NCBI RefSeq assembly: GCF_001907235.1
Contig: NZ_MQVS01000003.1
Span: 248,001-312,000 of the forward strand
Direction: 5' to 3'
Origin: Buchananella hordeovulneris
GTDB lineage: Bacteria > Actinomycetota > Actinomycetes > Actinomycetales > Actinomycetaceae
DNA length: 64,000 bases
The stretch's first letter is position 1. Every line of letters starts with the position of its first letter. The notes beneath the pieces are model-generated. The model was given only the letters and a program-made list of their open reading frames with translations. It was not told where the DNA came from and did no database searches. The position numbers and the translations under genes were made by a program. Positions 1 to 9,169 of the stretch are shown in pieces.

Positions 1-973
1 GGAAATTCTCGCCGGGCCCACCGCCGCAGCGAGCTTGGCGGAATTGGTGCCTTCCGGTTTGGTGCTCAACGGCATGAGCGGATCGATCGGATTGGGGCCG
101 ACGTTGGCGGCACTGCGTGCGGGGGCCGAGCTGGCGCTTGCCAACAAGGAAAGCCTGGTGGCCGGGGCGAGCCTGGTGCGCCGTGCCCAGCAGCGCCCGG
201 GGCAGATCCGGCCGGTCGACTCGGAGCATTCGGCCATGTGGCAGGCGCTGGCCGCCGGGCGGCACCGCCGCGGCCTGGTGGCCGAGCACGTGGACGGCAC
301 CAGCGAGGTGGCGCGCCTCATTCTCACCGCCTCGGGAGGCCCATTTCGCGGTTGGACCCGCGCACAGCTGCGGGACGTGACGGCCGCCCAGGCCTTGCAG
401 CATCCGACGTGGGCGATGGGCCCCGTGGTGACTATCAACTCCTCGACCTTGATGAATAAGGCGCTGGAACTTATCGAGGCCCACGTGCTCTTTGACGTGG
501 CGCCGGAGCAGATCGTGCCGGTGGTGCACCCGCAGTCTGTGGTGCATTCCCTGGTGGAGTTCATCGACGGCTCGACCCTGGCCCAGGCCTCCCCACCGGA
601 CATGTGCCTACCCATCGCGTTGGGACTGTCCAGCCCCCAGCGGTGGGCGGGGGCGGCGTTGCCGTGTGCGTGGGACGCCCCCGTGACGTGGACCTTTGCG
701 CCACTAGACGAGGAGACTTTCCCCGCGGTGTCCCTGGCCCGGCAAGCCATAGCGGCTTCCGCTAGCCACCCGGCGGTGCTGAACGCCGCCAACGAGGAGT
801 GCGTGGCCGCCTTCTTGGCTGGCCGCCTGGACTATCTGGGTATCGTCGACATCGTCGCGGACGTGTTGGCCGAGCACCAGGATCCCGGCGAGGTTTCTAC
901 GTTGGCGGACATCACCGCCATTGAGGACGGAGCCCGCCTCCGCGCCCGCGCGCTTATCAGTGAAAGGGACTGA
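1..973 (+). CDS. dxr: 1-deoxy-D-xylulose 5-phosphate reductoisomerase, 5' end outside window
   Basis: Catalyses the NADPH-dependent conversion of DXP to MEP, the first committed step of the non-mevalonate isoprenoid pathway, in the cytosol. The open frame enters from the left edge (frame of base 2), so the NADPH-binding N-terminus is missing. About 323 residues remain, with the family motifs in order: NKESLV, PVDSEHSA, TASGGPF, HPTWAMG, NSSTLMNKALELIEAH and HPQSVVHSLVEF, i.e. metal- and substrate-binding segments plus the C-terminal helical domain. It is followed 3 nt later by a site-2 protease and then ispG, the usual actinobacterial order. The internal ATG-like starts are not the true start. 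Confidence 0.97.
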   Translation, partial: EILAGPTAAASLAELVPSGLVLNGMSGSIGLGPTLAALRAGAELALANKESLVAGASLVRRAQQRPGQIRPVDSEHSAMWQALAAGRHRRGLVAEHVDGTSEVARLILTASGGPFRGWTRAQLRDVTAAQALQHPTWAMGPVVTINSSTLMNKALELIEAHVLFDVAPEQIVPVVHPQSVVHSLVEFIDGSTLAQASPPDMCLPIALGLSSPQRWAGAALPCAWDAPVTWTFAPLDEETFPAVSLARQAIAASASHPAVLNAANEECVAAFLAGRLDYLGIVDIVADVLAEHQDPGEVSTLADITAIEDGARLRARALISERD

Positions 974-976
974 AGC

Positions 977-2272
977 TTGTACCTGCTAGGAATCCTGGCC
1001 CTCGTGGTCGGGCTCGTCGTCTCGGTGGCCCTGCACGAAGTCGGGCACATGTGGCCCGCCAAGAAATTCGGGGTCAAGGTACCGGAGTTCTACGTGGGCT
1101 TCGGCCCCAAGCTCTGGGCGCGGCAGCGGGGGGAGACCGAGTACGGGGTGCGGGCGGTCTTGCTCGGCGGTTTTGTGAAGCTGGCGGGCATGTATCCGCC
1201 CGCGCGCAAACCTGACAAGCCCCGCAAGGACGGCAAAGAATCCGATATTGCCTGGGCGCGCCGCGACGCCATGAAAAGCCTGGCGCCGGGGGAGGAGCAC
1301 CGGGCCTTCTATCGCCTGACGGTGCCCCGCAAGATCGCGGTGATGTTGGGTGGTCCCCTGATGAATCTGGCCATCGCGGTGGTGCTGATGGTGGTGGCCC
1401 TGTCCGGCATCGGCGTGCCTCGTTACGACTCTGGCAGGATCGCGACGGTGGCCGAGTGCATCGACCCGGCCGGGGCCGCCACCCAACCCGGGCAAGGGCA
1501 GGGAGCTGAGGTTAGCTGCCCCACGGGCCTGGTGCCCGGCCCGGCCTACGCGGCCGGGCTGCGCCCCGGCGACGAGATCGTCTCCTGGAACGGCACCCGC
1601 ATCGCCAAGTGGGACGAGGTGCTGGGGGCGGTGGCCGCCTCCCCCGCGGGACAGCCAGCCACCGTCGTCGTGCGGCGCCTCGGGCAGGAACAGACCTTGC
1701 AGGTAACCCCCCTTAAGGTCGTGGTTGCCACCGGCGACGGGCAAACGGAGCGGTCGTTTGTGGGACTGACACCGCAGGCGGGACTCAGCCGCTTGTCGCT
1801 GCCGCAATCGTTTGCCACCACCTGGCTGACCTTCAAGGGCACCCTCGGCGTAGTGGCAGATCTCCCCAGCAAGCTCTCCAACGCGGTCTTCGCGTCCTTC
1901 GGGAGTGAGAAGCGCGACCCCAACGGCGTGGTGGGCCTGGTGGGGGTCGGCCGGGTGGCAGGCGAGATCAGCTCGGCGGACATCGGCGGCGCCCCGGCGG
2001 GTGCCCGCGTCAGCAGCATGCTGCTCTTGCTGGCCAACCTGAACCTGTCACTGTTCATCTTCAACCTGCTGCCGCTGCTGCCGCTCGACGGTGGGCACAT
2101 CGCGGGGGCCCTGTGGGAGGGGCTGCGCAAGACCTATCACCGGTTGACGGGCCGCAGCCACGCCGGGCCTGCCGATACTGCCAAGCTGCTGCCGTTGACC
2201 ATGGTGGTCGGGGGCGTGCTTATCGCCATGATGTTGATACTTATTGTGGCGGACTTCCTCGCCCCGGTTTAG
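977..2272 (+). CDS. rip1: Site-2 (M50) intramembrane metalloprotease with PDZ domain, Rip1/RseP-like
   Basis: Membrane zinc protease for regulated intramembrane proteolysis (anti-sigma factor release). The zinc motif HEVGH lies in the first TM segment (about residue 21), followed by a VPEFYVGFGP segment typical of the family. A PDZ domain lies near residues 180-245 (AGLRPGDEIVSWNG). The second metal motif, NLLPLLPLDGGH, lies near residue 365, with a last TM helix at the C-terminus. Length of 431 aa is normal for actinobacterial Rip1. The start is a TTG only 3 nt after the dxr stop, so the two are translationally coupled. The substrate cannot be told from this window. Confidence 0.95.
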   Translation: MYLLGILALVVGLVVSVALHEVGHMWPAKKFGVKVPEFYVGFGPKLWARQRGETEYGVRAVLLGGFVKLAGMYPPARKPDKPRKDGKESDIAWARRDAMKSLAPGEEHRAFYRLTVPRKIAVMLGGPLMNLAIAVVLMVVALSGIGVPRYDSGRIATVAECIDPAGAATQPGQGQGAEVSCPTGLVPGPAYAAGLRPGDEIVSWNGTRIAKWDEVLGAVAASPAGQPATVVVRRLGQEQTLQVTPLKVVVATGDGQTERSFVGLTPQAGLSRLSLPQSFATTWLTFKGTLGVVADLPSKLSNAVFASFGSEKRDPNGVVGLVGVGRVAGEISSADIGGAPAGARVSSMLLLLANLNLSLFIFNLLPLLPLDGGHIAGALWEGLRKTYHRLTGRSHAGPADTAKLLPLTMVVGGVLIAMMLILIVADFLAPV

Positions 2273-2313
2273 CCGAGCGGCCTAGCCAGTGGGCGTTTTG
2301 GGACCGGGGCGTG

Positions 2314-2319
2314 GATAAT
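2314..2319 (+). promoter_or_regulatory. -10 element of a leaderless ispG promoter
   Basis: GATAAT ends 7 nt before the GTG at 2327, so transcription should start at or one base before that codon. No Shine-Dalgarno precedes the GTG. The ATG at 2318 lies inside the hexamer and therefore would not be transcribed. Inference from spacing only. Confidence 0.5.
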
Positions 2320-2326
2320 GCTCTGC

Positions 2327-3493
2327 GTGAGTGCGATTAATCTTGGTATCCCGTCCGTCAAGTCGGCCCCGCCGGTACTCAGTCCGCGCCGCGACACGCG
2401 CCAGCTGATGGTCGGCAGTGTGCCGGTGGGGGGTGGGGCCCCGATCTCGGTGCAGTCCATGACGACCACCAAGACCCACGACATTAACGCCACGTTGCAG
2501 CAGATCGCCGAGTTGACGGCCGCCGGTTGCGACATCGTGCGGGTGGCCTGCCCCACCGACAAGGACGCCGAGGCGCTGAAGATCATCGCTATGAAGTCTA
2601 AAATCCCGGTGATCGCGGACATTCACTTCCAGCCCAAGTACGTTTTCGCGGCGATCGAGGCCGGGTGCGGGGCGGTGCGCGTCAACCCGGGCAACATTCG
2701 CCGTTTTGACGACCAGGTGAAGGAAATCGCGAAAGCTGCGTCCGACCACGGGGTGTCCATTCGCATCGGCGTTAACGCCGGTTCGCTGGATCGCCGCCTG
2801 CTGGCAAAGTACGGCAAGGCCACGCCGGAGGCGCTGGTGGAGTCTGCTGTCTGGGAGGCATCGCTTTTCGAGGAACACGGTTTCCACGACTTCAAGATCT
2901 CGGTCAAGCACAACGACCCGGTGGTCATGGTGCGGGCCTACCAGCTGCTGTCCGAGGCAGGTAGGTGGCCGCTCCACCTGGGGGTGACGGAGGCCGGTCC
3001 GGCCTTCCAGGGGACGATCAAATCCTCGGTGGCGTTCGGGGCGCTGCTCAGCCAGGGGATTGGGGACACCATTCGGGTCTCGCTATCTGCCCCGCCCGTG
3101 GAGGAAGTCAAGGTCGGCTCCCAGATCCTGGAATCGCTCAACCTGCGGCCGCGCACGCTGGAGATCGTCTCGTGCCCCAGTTGCGGGCGCGCCCAGGTGG
3201 ATGTCTACGAGCTGGCCGATTCGGTCACCGAGGGCCTGAAGGACCTGAAGGTGCCGCTGCGGGTGGCGGTGATGGGCTGCGTCGTCAACGGGCCGGGAGA
3301 GGCGCGCGAAGCCGACCTTGGGGTCGCGTCCGGCAACGGCAAGGGGCAGATCTTCGTCAAGGGTGAGGTGGTGGAGACGGTCCCCGAGGACCGCATCGTG
3401 GAAACCTTGATCGCCCATGCTGAACGCATTGCCGCGGAAATGGGGCTGGAGGAAGGCTCGGGCACTGCCGACGTGAGCGTGGCTGCCCGCTAG
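2327..3493 (+). CDS. ispG: 4-hydroxy-3-methylbut-2-en-1-yl diphosphate synthase (GcpE)
   Basis: Iron-sulfur enzyme converting MEcPP to HMBPP, the penultimate MEP-pathway step. The TIM-barrel part carries [28 protein letters not shown] and [11 protein letters not shown]. The C-terminal 4Fe-4S domain has [13 protein letters not shown] and [16 protein letters not shown], giving the three cluster cysteines. It is the compact two-domain bacterial form. I place the start at GTG 2327 (388 aa) because the frame's first ATG (2318) overlaps a good -10 hexamer and has no ribosome-binding site. The 391-aa ATG form is the alternative. It follows dxr and rip1 and is probably also reached by read-through from them. 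Confidence 0.96.
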   Translation: MSAINLGIPSVKSAPPVLSPRRDTRQLMVGSVPVGGGAPISVQSMTTTKTHDINATLQQIAELTAAGCDIVRVACPTDKDAEALKIIAMKSKIPVIADIHFQPKYVFAAIEAGCGAVRVNPGNIRRFDDQVKEIAKAASDHGVSIRIGVNAGSLDRRLLAKYGKATPEALVESAVWEASLFEEHGFHDFKISVKHNDPVVMVRAYQLLSEAGRWPLHLGVTEAGPAFQGTIKSSVAFGALLSQGIGDTIRVSLSAPPVEEVKVGSQILESLNLRPRTLEIVSCPSCGRAQVDVYELADSVTEGLKDLKVPLRVAVMGCVVNGPGEAREADLGVASGNGKGQIFVKGEVVETVPEDRIVETLIAHAERIAAEMGLEEGSGTADVSVAAR

Positions 3494-3550
3494 CTGGACG
3501 GCGTTTTCGACGCCACACCGGGAACCTCTCGGCTAGGTGGGCCTATCCAC

Positions 3551-3556
3551 TAGGGT
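3551..3556 (+). promoter_or_regulatory. -10 element of a probable leaderless proS promoter
   Basis: TAGGGT ends 6 nt before the proS GTG (3563) with no Shine-Dalgarno between, matching the spacing seen at several other genes in this window. No clear -35 is visible. Confidence 0.4.
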
Positions 3557-3562
3557 GGTGGG

Positions 3563-5380
3563 GTGCTGAACACGATGTCGACCCTGTTCCTGCGCACGTT
3601 GCGCGAGGACCCCGCAGACGCGGAAGTCATGTCCCACAAGCTGCTGGTGCGTGCCGGCTACATCCGCCGGGCCGCCCCCGGTGTCTACTCTTGGCTGCCC
3701 CTGGGCCTGCGCACGTTGAAGAAGATCGAACAGATCGTGCGGGAAGAGATGGACGCCGTGGGCTGCCAGGAGGTGCATTTCCCGGCGCTGCTGCCGCGCG
3801 AACCGTACGAGGCCTCCGGGCGGTGGGCGGACTACGGCGACAACCTGTTCCGCCTGCAAGACCGCAAGGGTGGGGACTACCTGCTGGCCCCCACCCACGA
3901 GGAGATGTTCACCCTCCTGGTCAAGGACCTGTACTCCTCGTACAAGGATTTGCCCGCCACTCTGTACCAGATTCAGACGAAGTACCGCGACGAGGCGCGC
4001 CCGCGCGCCGGCCTGCTGCGGGGCCGCGAGTTTGTCATGAAGGACGCCTACAGCTTCGACATCGACGATGCCGGGCTGGCCGCCTCCTACGACGTGCAGC
4101 GGCAAGCCTACGAGCGGATCTTTTCCCGCCTCGGGCTGGAGTACGTGATCGTCTCGGCGATGAGCGGGGCCATGGGCGGGTCGCGGTCGGAGGAGTTCTT
4201 GCACCCGACCCCCATCGGGGAGGACACGTTCGTGCGCTCCCCGGGCGGTTACGCGGCCAACGTGGAGGCCGTGACCACGGTGGTGCCGCCCGCGCAGGAT
4301 TACCAAGCTGTGCCCGCCGCCTCGGTGGTGGCCACTCCGGGCTGCAAAACCATCGCGGGGCTGGTCGACTACCTGAACGAACACGCCCCGCGTCCGGACC
4401 GAGCCTGGCAGGCGGCGGACACCCTGAAGGTCGTGGTGCTGGTCCGGGTGCAGCCGACTGGGCAGCGCGAGGTGTTCGTCGTCGGCGTGCCGGGCGACCG
4501 GGATGTGGACCTCACCCGCCTGGAGGCGGCGCTGGCACCGTGCACGGTGGAGCCCGCGACGGAGGAGGACCTCAAGGCAGTCCCGGACTTGGTGGCTGGT
4601 TACATTGGCCCGCAGGCCCTCGGGCCTAACTCGCCCAACCGGACGCTGGACGCGGACGGCCAGCCCACGGGCTCGGTGCCGTTCTACCTCGACCCGCGCG
4701 TAGTGGAGGGGACGGTGTGGGTGGCGGGTGCCAACCAGGCCGACGCCCACGTCATCAACCTGGTGGCGGGCCGCGACTTTACGGCCGACGGGGTGCTGGA
4801 GGCCGCCAATGTGCGGGCCGGAGACCCGGCGCCCGACGGCTCGGGGCCGTTGGAGTTGGCCCGCGGCATCGAGATCGGCCACATTTTCCAGCTGGGCCGC
4901 AAGTATGCCGAGGCCCTGGGCCTGAGTGTGCTCGACCAACACGGCAAGTCTGTGGTGGTGACGATGGGGTCCTACGGGGTGGGTATCTCCCGGGCCTTGG
5001 CGGCTATTGCGGAAGCCAACCACGACGAGCGGGGCCTGACCTGGCCCATTCAGGTGGCGCCTTTTGAAGCGTTGGTGCTGGCCACCGGTAAGGGCGAGGA
5101 GATTTTCGCCGCCGGACGGCAATTGGCCGAGCAGTTGGATGCCGCCGGGGTGGAGGTGCTCTACGACGACCGCGTAAAGGTTTCGGCGGGCGTCAAGTTT
5201 GCCGACAGCGAGCTGATTGGCGTGCCCTACGTGCTGGTGGTCGGGCGTGGTCTGGCGCACGGGGTCGTGGAGATTCGCGACCGCCGCAGCGGCGAGGCTA
5301 TTGAGGTGCCGGTGGCCGACGCCGGGGCGAAGTTGATCGAAATGGTGCAGGCCGCCCGTGCGGCCGCGGAAGGAAAATAG
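3563..5380 (+). CDS. proS: Prolyl-tRNA synthetase, bacterial type with editing insertion
   Basis: Charges tRNA-Pro. At 605 aa it has class II motif 1 near the N-terminus ([11 protein letters not shown]), motif 2 ([23 protein letters not shown], split around residue 140-160), a central editing insertion of roughly residues 210-400, then motif 3 ([16 protein letters not shown]) and an anticodon-binding domain ([19 protein letters not shown] region). This is the long bacterial ProS, not the eukaryote-like form. The start is GTG 3563; ATG 3575 is an in-frame alternative. It is followed after 2 nt by def, so the two genes form an operon for translation. Confidence 0.97.
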   Translation: MLNTMSTLFLRTLREDPADAEVMSHKLLVRAGYIRRAAPGVYSWLPLGLRTLKKIEQIVREEMDAVGCQEVHFPALLPREPYEASGRWADYGDNLFRLQDRKGGDYLLAPTHEEMFTLLVKDLYSSYKDLPATLYQIQTKYRDEARPRAGLLRGREFVMKDAYSFDIDDAGLAASYDVQRQAYERIFSRLGLEYVIVSAMSGAMGGSRSEEFLHPTPIGEDTFVRSPGGYAANVEAVTTVVPPAQDYQAVPAASVVATPGCKTIAGLVDYLNEHAPRPDRAWQAADTLKVVVLVRVQPTGQREVFVVGVPGDRDVDLTRLEAALAPCTVEPATEEDLKAVPDLVAGYIGPQALGPNSPNRTLDADGQPTGSVPFYLDPRVVEGTVWVAGANQADAHVINLVAGRDFTADGVLEAANVRAGDPAPDGSGPLELARGIEIGHIFQLGRKYAEALGLSVLDQHGKSVVVTMGSYGVGISRALAAIAEANHDERGLTWPIQVAPFEALVLATGKGEEIFAAGRQLAEQLDAAGVEVLYDDRVKVSAGVKFADSELIGVPYVLVVGRGLAHGVVEIRDRRSGEAIEVPVADAGAKLIEMVQAARAAAEGK

Positions 5381-5382
5381 CC

Positions 5383-5874
5383 ATGGCAATGCGGGACATC
5401 CGCGTGGTGGGCGACCCGGTGCTGCGCACCCCGTGCGAGACGATCACCGATATTGACGACCGAGTCAAGGCGCTGGTGGAGGATCTGCTGGAGACGGTGG
5501 ACACCGAGGGGCGGGCCGGGTTGGCTGCCAACCAGATCGGGGTGTCGCTGCGGGCCTTCTCGTGGAACATTGATGGCGAGATTGGTTACGTGCTAAACCC
5601 GGTGCTGGATGAGCTGGACTTCAGCGAGTACCAGGACGGTGACGAGGGTTGCCTGTCGGTGCCGGGCCTGTGGTATCCGACCGAGCGGGCCTGGTATGCG
5701 CGGGTGCGCGGTATCGATCTGGATGGCAAGGAAGTGATCGTGGAGGGCGAGGAGCTGATGGCTCGCTGCCTGCAGCACGAGACCGACCATCTGGCCGGCA
5801 AGCTCTACATTGATCGGTTAAAGGGGGAGACCCGCCGCAAGGCTTTGCGGGCGGTGCGCGAACTTAACCTGTGA
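5383..5874 (+). CDS. def: Peptide deformylase
   Basis: Removes the N-formyl group from nascent proteins. All three family motifs are present: GLAANQIG (motif 1), EGCLSVPG (motif 2, metal-binding Cys) and QHETDHLAG (motif 3, HExxH metal ligands and catalytic Glu). Length 163 aa is normal for a compact actinobacterial deformylase. The ATG at 5383 has AAGGAA about 7 nt upstream within the end of proS; ATG 5389 is a less favoured alternative. It is followed by a strong hairpin, so this ends the proS-def unit. Confidence 0.96.
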   Translation: MAMRDIRVVGDPVLRTPCETITDIDDRVKALVEDLLETVDTEGRAGLAANQIGVSLRAFSWNIDGEIGYVLNPVLDELDFSEYQDGDEGCLSVPGLWYPTERAWYARVRGIDLDGKEVIVEGEELMARCLQHETDHLAGKLYIDRLKGETRRKALRAVRELNL

Positions 5875-5878
5875 AATT

Positions 5879-5911
5879 TGTCTGCCCGGGCTAGACGTGC
5901 CCGGGCAGACA
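5879..5911 (+). terminator. Hairpin terminator after def
   Basis: Perfect 13-bp inverted repeat (5879-5891 with 5899-5911), 7-nt loop, GC-rich, 5 nt after the def stop. No strong T-run follows, which is common for actinobacterial terminators. Confidence 0.7.
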
Positions 5912-5992
5912 TGTAACTATTAGGTAACGCCGTTTGGGGCATTCCACTAGGTCTGGCTTGGGGAAGACATACCTAGCAAGGAAGGCAACGAG

Positions 5993-6490
5993 ATGGATGA
6001 CGTATCCACCCGCGGTGTGTTTTTCGTGCACGCGGTGCCCCATGCGCTCACTCCACACGTGGAGTGGGCTATCGGGGCCGTCCTTGGCTATGACGTCAAG
6101 CTCAGCTGGACTGCGCAGCCCGCAGAGCCCGGCACCGTACGAGCGGAACTGTCTTGGGTGGGACCGGTGGGAACCGGTGCCCGCCTGGCCAGTGCGCTAA
6201 ACGGCTGGGGGGAGACCCGCTACGAGGTGACCGAGGACGGTACTGTCGCCTCGGTGGGGGCCCGTTGGTCGCACACGCCGGAATTGGGCATCTTCCACGC
6301 GCAAGTGGATATTCACGGCAACATCGTCATCCCCGAAAACCGGTTGCGGGCGTTGATTGAGGTCGCCGACAACGCCGACCTTTTGGGGGCACTCGCCTTG
6401 GCCCTTGGCCAGGACTGGGACGACGACCTCGAACCCTACCGTTACGCGGGCGAGTCTGCGCCCGTGCGGTGGCTGCACAAGGTCGGGTAG
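5993..6490 (+). CDS. DUF3145 family protein
   Basis: A 165-aa protein of the actinobacteria-restricted DUF3145 family; function unknown. Recognisable features are the N-terminal GVFFVHAVPHALTPHVEWAI, a tryptophan-rich middle with WVGPVGTGARLASAL, and a C-terminal half with ENRLRALIE. It is soluble, with no signal peptide or TM segment. AAGGAAGG sits upstream of the ATG. It is convergent with the FAS-II operon, and in Streptomyces, as I recall, DUF3145 also neighbours fabF. That is only contextual evidence for a link to lipid metabolism. Confidence 0.85.
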   Translation: MDDVSTRGVFFVHAVPHALTPHVEWAIGAVLGYDVKLSWTAQPAEPGTVRAELSWVGPVGTGARLASALNGWGETRYEVTEDGTVASVGARWSHTPELGIFHAQVDIHGNIVIPENRLRALIEVADNADLLGALALALGQDWDDDLEPYRYAGESAPVRWLHKVG

Positions 6491-6498
6491 TTGCCGCG

Positions 6499-6543
6499 AG
6501 CGGGCGGCCCCGGCGCCAGTGGTTGGAGCCGGGGCCGCCCGCT
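6499..6543. terminator. Bidirectional hairpin between DUF3145 gene and fabF
   Basis: Perfect 16-bp inverted repeat (6499-6514 with 6528-6543) with a 13-nt loop, placed in the 66-bp gap between two convergent genes. It serves both strands. Confidence 0.75.
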
Positions 6544-6556
6544 GCGGTGGGGCCTG

Positions 6557-7786
6557 TTACGAGGCGGAGGCGAATACCAGGGCCACGTTGTGGCCGCCGA
6601 AGCCGAATGAGTTGTTGATCGCCGCTACCGGGCCTTGCGCGGCCAGCGGCCGTGGTTCGTCCCGCACTAGGTCGATGCGCAAGTCTTCCTCCGGCTCGGT
6701 GACGTTAATGGTCGGCGGGGCGAGACGTTCCCGCACTGCCAGCACGGTCAACACGGCCTCGAAGGCCCCCGCCCCACCGAGCAGGTGGCCGCTGGCGGAC
6801 TTTGTCGCCGAGACTGCCGCGCGCGGCGCCACCCGGGCGATGGCGTGGGCCTCCACGACATCACCCGCCGGGGTGGAGGTGGCGTGGGCATTTACATGGT
6901 CAATGGCCGCGCCGTCCAGCCCGGCGTCTTCCAGGGCGATGCGCATGGCGCGTTCCTGCCCCGCGCCCGTGGGGTCCGGCGGGGCAATATCGAAGGCGTC
7001 AGCTGTCATGCCGACCCCGAGCAGGCGGGCGTGCACCCGGGCCCCGCGGCGGGCGGCGTGCTCGGCTGACTCCAACACCAGCACCCCGGCGCCCTCGCCG
7101 AGCACGAAGCCGTCCCGCGTGGTGTCGTACGGGCGGCAGGCAGTGGCAGGATCGTCGGTGCGGGTCGAAAGGGCGCGCATGCGGGCAAATGCTGCCAGGG
7201 GCAGCGGGTGCACCGCTGCCTCCGAGCCGCCACAAATGACCACGTCGGCCCGCCCGGAGCGAATCATCTGCGCACCGTAGGCGATCGCCTCCGCGCCCGA
7301 CGCGCAGGCCGAGACCGGGGCGTGTGCGCCCGCCTTGGCGCCGAATGCCACCGAGATGGTGGCGGCGGGTGAGTTGCCCATCAGTAGGGGCACCGTCAGG
7401 GGCTTAGCGCGGCGGGCACCGCCCGCCCGGATCGCGTCCCAGGCCCCCAAAATCGTGTGCACGCCCCCGATGCCGGTGCCAATAACCACCCCGAGTCTCT
7501 CCCCCTCCACCGCGGGTTGGCCCGCGTCCTGCCAGGCCTCTTTAGCCGAGATCAGGGCGTAGCGGGCCACCGGGTCGGTGCGCGATAACTCCTTGGCCGA
7601 GAGCACCTCCGCCGGGTCGACCGCTACCTGGGCAGCGAAGTCGACGGGGATTTCGTATTCGGCGATCCAATCCGCCTCGATGGTCTTGACGGCCGACCGC
7701 CCGGCCAGGGCCTCCTGCCAGGTGGAAGGCACATCACCGCCGAGCGGGTTGAACGTGCCGAGGCCAGTTACTACAACTTCGGTCAT
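6557..7786 (-). CDS. fabF: 3-oxoacyl-[ACP] synthase II (KAS II)
   Basis: Condensing enzyme that elongates acyl-ACP with malonyl-ACP in type II fatty acid synthesis. The 409-aa thiolase-fold protein has the active-site cysteine in PVSACASGAEAIA (about residue 160), and the two catalytic histidines in NAHATSTPAGD and SASGHLLGGAGAFE, plus the glycine-rich NNSFGFGGHN near the C-terminus. GGAGGAAAA precedes the ATG. It is the last gene of the fabD-fabH-acpP-fabF operon, with a hairpin in the 91-nt gap behind acpP. Confidence 0.97.
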   Translation of the reverse strand: MTEVVVTGLGTFNPLGGDVPSTWQEALAGRSAVKTIEADWIAEYEIPVDFAAQVAVDPAEVLSAKELSRTDPVARYALISAKEAWQDAGQPAVEGERLGVVIGTGIGGVHTILGAWDAIRAGGARRAKPLTVPLLMGNSPAATISVAFGAKAGAHAPVSACASGAEAIAYGAQMIRSGRADVVICGGSEAAVHPLPLAAFARMRALSTRTDDPATACRPYDTTRDGFVLGEGAGVLVLESAEHAARRGARVHARLLGVGMTADAFDIAPPDPTGAGQERAMRIALEDAGLDGAAIDHVNAHATSTPAGDVVEAHAIARVAPRAAVSATKSASGHLLGGAGAFEAVLTVLAVRERLAPPTINVTEPEEDLRIDLVRDEPRPLAAQGPVAAINNSFGFGGHNVALVFASAS

Positions 7787-7833
7787 TTTTCCTCCACAGG
7801 TGCCCGCCGAGGGGGCGCAGTAAAAGTAAGGGG

Positions 7834-7865
7834 TAGGGGCGCCGCCGGGTGTGGCGGCGCCCCTA
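7834..7865 (-). terminator. Hairpin in the acpP-fabF gap
   Basis: Perfect 13-bp inverted repeat (7834-7846 with 7853-7865), 6-nt loop. It lies inside the FAS-II operon, so it may act as a partial terminator or mRNA 3'-stabiliser that keeps acpP expressed above fabF rather than as a full stop. Confidence 0.55.
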
Positions 7866-7877
7866 AGTGCTGAGCTT

Positions 7878-8126
7878 TCAGCCCTGTGCCTTGCGCACGT
7901 ACGCTACGGCGTCGCCGACGGTGACCAGACTGGTGGCGTCCTCGTCGGGGATCCGCACGTCGAAGCGCTCCTCGGCGGTGGCCACGATCGTCATCATCGA
8001 CAGCGAGTCGACGTCGAGGTCGTCAGCGAACGACTTGTCGGCCGTCACCTCGGCCACGTCGATGCCGGTCTCCTCGTTGACGATCTCAGCCAGGCCAGCC
8101 AGGATCTCGTTCTCGGTAGCAGCCAT
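7878..8126 (-). CDS. acpP: Acyl carrier protein
   Basis: An 82-aa acidic four-helix carrier protein that holds the growing acyl chain on a phosphopantetheine arm. The modified serine is in DVDSLSMM (DSL motif, about residue 41). The frame is open upstream of the true start. I choose the ATG at 8126 because AGGAAGGC sits at the right distance and the length then matches ACP. It lies between fabH and fabF, the classical actinobacterial order. Confidence 0.97.
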   Translation of the reverse strand: MAATENEILAGLAEIVNEETGIDVAEVTADKSFADDLDVDSLSMMTIVATAEERFDVRIPDEDATSLVTVGDAVAYVRKAQG

Positions 8127-8152
8127 TGTTTTGCCTTCCTTGTTCGATGCCG

Positions 8153-9169
8153 TTACTCGGCGGTTGGGTTTGGGGTGGGCAGCGTCACAACCTGGGCAGC
8201 GTAAGCCAGGCCGGCGCCAAATCCAATCTGCAACGCGGTCTCGCCGCCCTTTACGCGGCCCGCGCGATAGAGGGCCTCGGTGGCCAGGGGCACGGAAGCA
8301 GAGGACGTGTTGCCGGTGGTGACGATGTCGTCGGCGATTACACAATCCGCGCGCAGTCCGAGTCGTTTGGCCATGGATTCCACGATGCGCATGTTGGCTT
8401 GGTGGGGAATGAAGACGTCAATATCGGTGGCCTGCAGTCCGGCGGCCGCGATGGCAGCCTCGGCAACCTTGGCCACCGAGAAGACGGCCCACTTGAAGAC
8501 CGAGGGGCCTTCCTGGTGCAGCACGGGCACGCTGACTTCCTCCGGGTTGGCGGCGTAGTCCAGCCACGACGCGGTTTGGCCCACCAGGCAGGCCTTGTCG
8601 CCTTCCGCTCCCCACACGGTGCGGGCGATTTGTGGGGTGGAGCTCGGCACGACGACGGCGGCTCCCGCGCCGTCGCCCAACAGGAAAGAGATTGTGCGGT
8701 CGGCCGGGTCAATGAACTGCGAGAGCACCTCGGCACCGATTACCAGCACGCAGCGATTGCTGCCCGCGCGCACCAAGGCGTCGGCCTGGGCCACGGCGTA
8801 GCAGTAGCCAGCGCAGGCAGCGGAGATGTCCCAGGCCGGCACCGGCCCGCAACCGAGCGCCGCCGCCACTTGCGGGGCAATGGCGGGGGTCTGCTCGAAG
8901 TGGGTGATGGTGGCCACGATGACCGCGTCGACGTCCGCGACCGACAGGCCGGCCTGCGCGAGGGCGGCTTGACTGGCCTGGACCGACAGACTTAGCAAGG
9001 TCTGGTCAGGGCTGACCCGGCAGCGGGTAACCATGCCGGTGCGTTGGCGGATCCACTCGTCCGAAGAGTTGATTGGGCCGATGATATCGGCGTTGGGCAC
9101 GACGCGGGATCCGCGTACGCCCCCCACGCCTGCGAGGCGGGAACCGGCTACAGGAGCAGTGCTGATCAC
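8153..9169 (-). CDS. fabH: 3-oxoacyl-[ACP] synthase III (KAS III)
   Basis: Starts fatty acid chains by condensing an acyl-CoA primer with malonyl-ACP. The 338-aa protein has the active-site Cys in ISAACAGYCYA (about residue 119), the His in FIPHQANMRI and the Asn in TTGNTSSASVP, completing the Cys-His-Asn triad. The start is the GTG at 9169, which overlaps the fabD stop as GTGA, the same coupling used elsewhere in this genome; the longer open frame upstream has no start signal. Primer preference (branched or straight) cannot be read from the sequence. Confidence 0.97.
   Translation of the reverse strand: MISTAPVAGSRLAGVGGVRGSRVVPNADIIGPINSSDEWIRQRTGMVTRCRVSPDQTLLSLSVQASQAALAQAGLSVADVDAVIVATITHFEQTPAIAPQVAAALGCGPVPAWDISAACAGYCYAVAQADALVRAGSNRCVLVIGAEVLSQFIDPADRTISFLLGDGAGAAVVVPSSTPQIARTVWGAEGDKACLVGQTASWLDYAANPEEVSVPVLHQEGPSVFKWAVFSVAKVAEAAIAAAGLQATDIDVFIPHQANMRIVESMAKRLGLRADCVIADDIVTTGNTSSASVPLATEALYRAGRVKGGETALQIGFGAGLAYAAQVVTLPTPNPTAE

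Noticed and set aside
3533-5389. 618-codon open frame antisense to proS
   Set aside because: Runs through the complete, motif-perfect proS gene in antisense; His/Arg/Gly-rich composition typical of high-GC shadow frames.
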